DNA of 6,421 nucleotides from Chloroflexota bacterium (lineage in GTDB: Bacteria > Chloroflexota > UBA6077 > JACQUR01): NCBI GenBank assembly GCA_016210245.1, contig JACQUR010000320.1:1-6421 (forward strand), read 5' to 3'. Positions 5,556-6,421 of the stretch are shown in pieces. The translations under genes and the position numbers were made by a program. Under the pieces are notes generated by a model. That model saw only the letters and a program-made list of their open reading frames with translations. It was not told the origin of the DNA and ran no database searches. Position 1 is the stretch's first letter, and every line of letters starts with the position of its first letter.

Positions 5556-5599
5556 GACCAGTGTGGCCCGCCTTTGGGTTCGCAGTGGTCTTTTTCTTT
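5556..5599 (+). terminator. Intrinsic terminator of the TPP riboswitch expression platform
   Basis: GACCA (5556-5560) pairs with TGGTC (5586-5590); after one G-G mismatch, TGTGG and CCC (5562-5569) pair with GGG...CGCA (5576-5584) with one bulge and wobbles. TTTTTCTTT (5591-5599) follows directly. It lies 9 nt after P1 and 139 nt before thiC, where a transcription-control switch belongs. A competing helix, CCGAAGG (5544-5550) with CCTTTGG (5571-5577), could act as antiterminator. Confidence 0.75.
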
Positions 5600-5725
5600 G
5601 TGCATGGTGGAACGACTACTGTGGACCTGGTAGGGACACGTGCGTCCGTGCTGCCGCGAGGGTGTCGTTGGCATGCTCACGCCTGGCGCTCGCGCTGCCC
5701 TTACGTCACTGGTGGCCAGCCGGGC

Positions 5726-5733
5726 AAAGGAGG
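5726..5733 (+). promoter_or_regulatory. Shine-Dalgarno site of thiC
   Basis: AAAGGAGG lies five bases before the ATG at 5739. It decides the start, because other in-frame codons near the conserved N-terminus lack any such site. The region 5600-5725 between terminator and this site has no supported gene. Confidence 0.85.
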
Positions 5734-5738
5734 CACAG

Positions 5739-6421
<683 letters not shown>

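Noticed and set aside
5604..5633. Nine-codon leader peptide MVERLLWTW after the terminator
   Set aside because: There is no ribosome binding site (the T-run precedes it) and no link to thiamine control, so it is probably chance.
5495..5650. GGGACACG...GCGTCCG found in both the P5 arm (5495) and the leader (5633)
   Set aside because: The shared blocks are only 7-8 bases with different spacing; this is expected by chance in GC-rich hairpin DNA.
3644..5680. 678-codon open frame on the - strand, rich in Arg and Gly
   Set aside because: It crosses the cohesin-like gene, the palindrome, the riboswitch and its terminator. A real gene would not span these, and the composition is that of a shadow frame.

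Overview
The window is high-GC bacterial DNA. Several features point to a Chloroflexota (Chloroflexi) genome: secreted proteins with very long Thr/Ala/Pro linkers, a free-standing RskA-type domain, a FecR-cohesin multidomain protein, hairpin-rich spacers, and thiC behind a TPP riboswitch. The phylum is inferred from protein style, not from a marker gene. All genes I can support are on the + strand. The long open frames on the - strand, and those in other + frames, are shadows of GC-rich or repetitive coding sequence.

Layout. (1) Bases 2-382 are the 3' end of a gene cut by the window edge; I do not recognise its function. (2) Bases 383-596 are a spacer with a 13-nt direct repeat, an 11-bp perfect hairpin and a strong sigma70-type promoter (TTGACG-17 nt-TATACT). 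(3) Bases 597-5074 are a two-gene, translationally coupled operon (stop and start overlap in TGATG) for two exported proteins. The first, 364 aa, has an RskA-like domain followed by a helical region carrying one dockerin/EF-hand-like calcium loop. The second, 1127 aa, has a signal peptide, a FecR domain, a Cys-His 'CHATG' motif and three cohesin-like modules strung on Thr/Pro and Thr/Ala linkers. (4) Bases 5075-5367 are a non-coding spacer with a 19-bp perfect palindrome and three further hairpins. (5) From 5368 to the end lies the thiamine unit: an extended -10 promoter, a TPP riboswitch with an enlarged P5 arm, an intrinsic terminator whose alternative pairing can be read from the sequence, a 139-nt leader, an ideal Shine-Dalgarno and the first 227 codons of thiC.

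How the parts work together. The thiC unit is a textbook feedback loop: TPP binding should cause termination before the gene that makes the pyrimidine half of thiamine. The operon is the unusual part. It pairs a protein with a dockerin-like loop and a protein with three cohesin-like modules, and each also carries a domain best known from the sensing half of anti-sigma factors (RskA and FecR). A cell-surface assembly that is not a cellulosome is a reasonable hypothesis, but nothing in the sequence proves that the two proteins bind each other.

The second protein is also evolving quickly. Cohesin-like modules 2 and 3 are about 95% identical in DNA on a 642-bp period, and module 1 has a Thr/Ala repeat tract inserted inside its fold.
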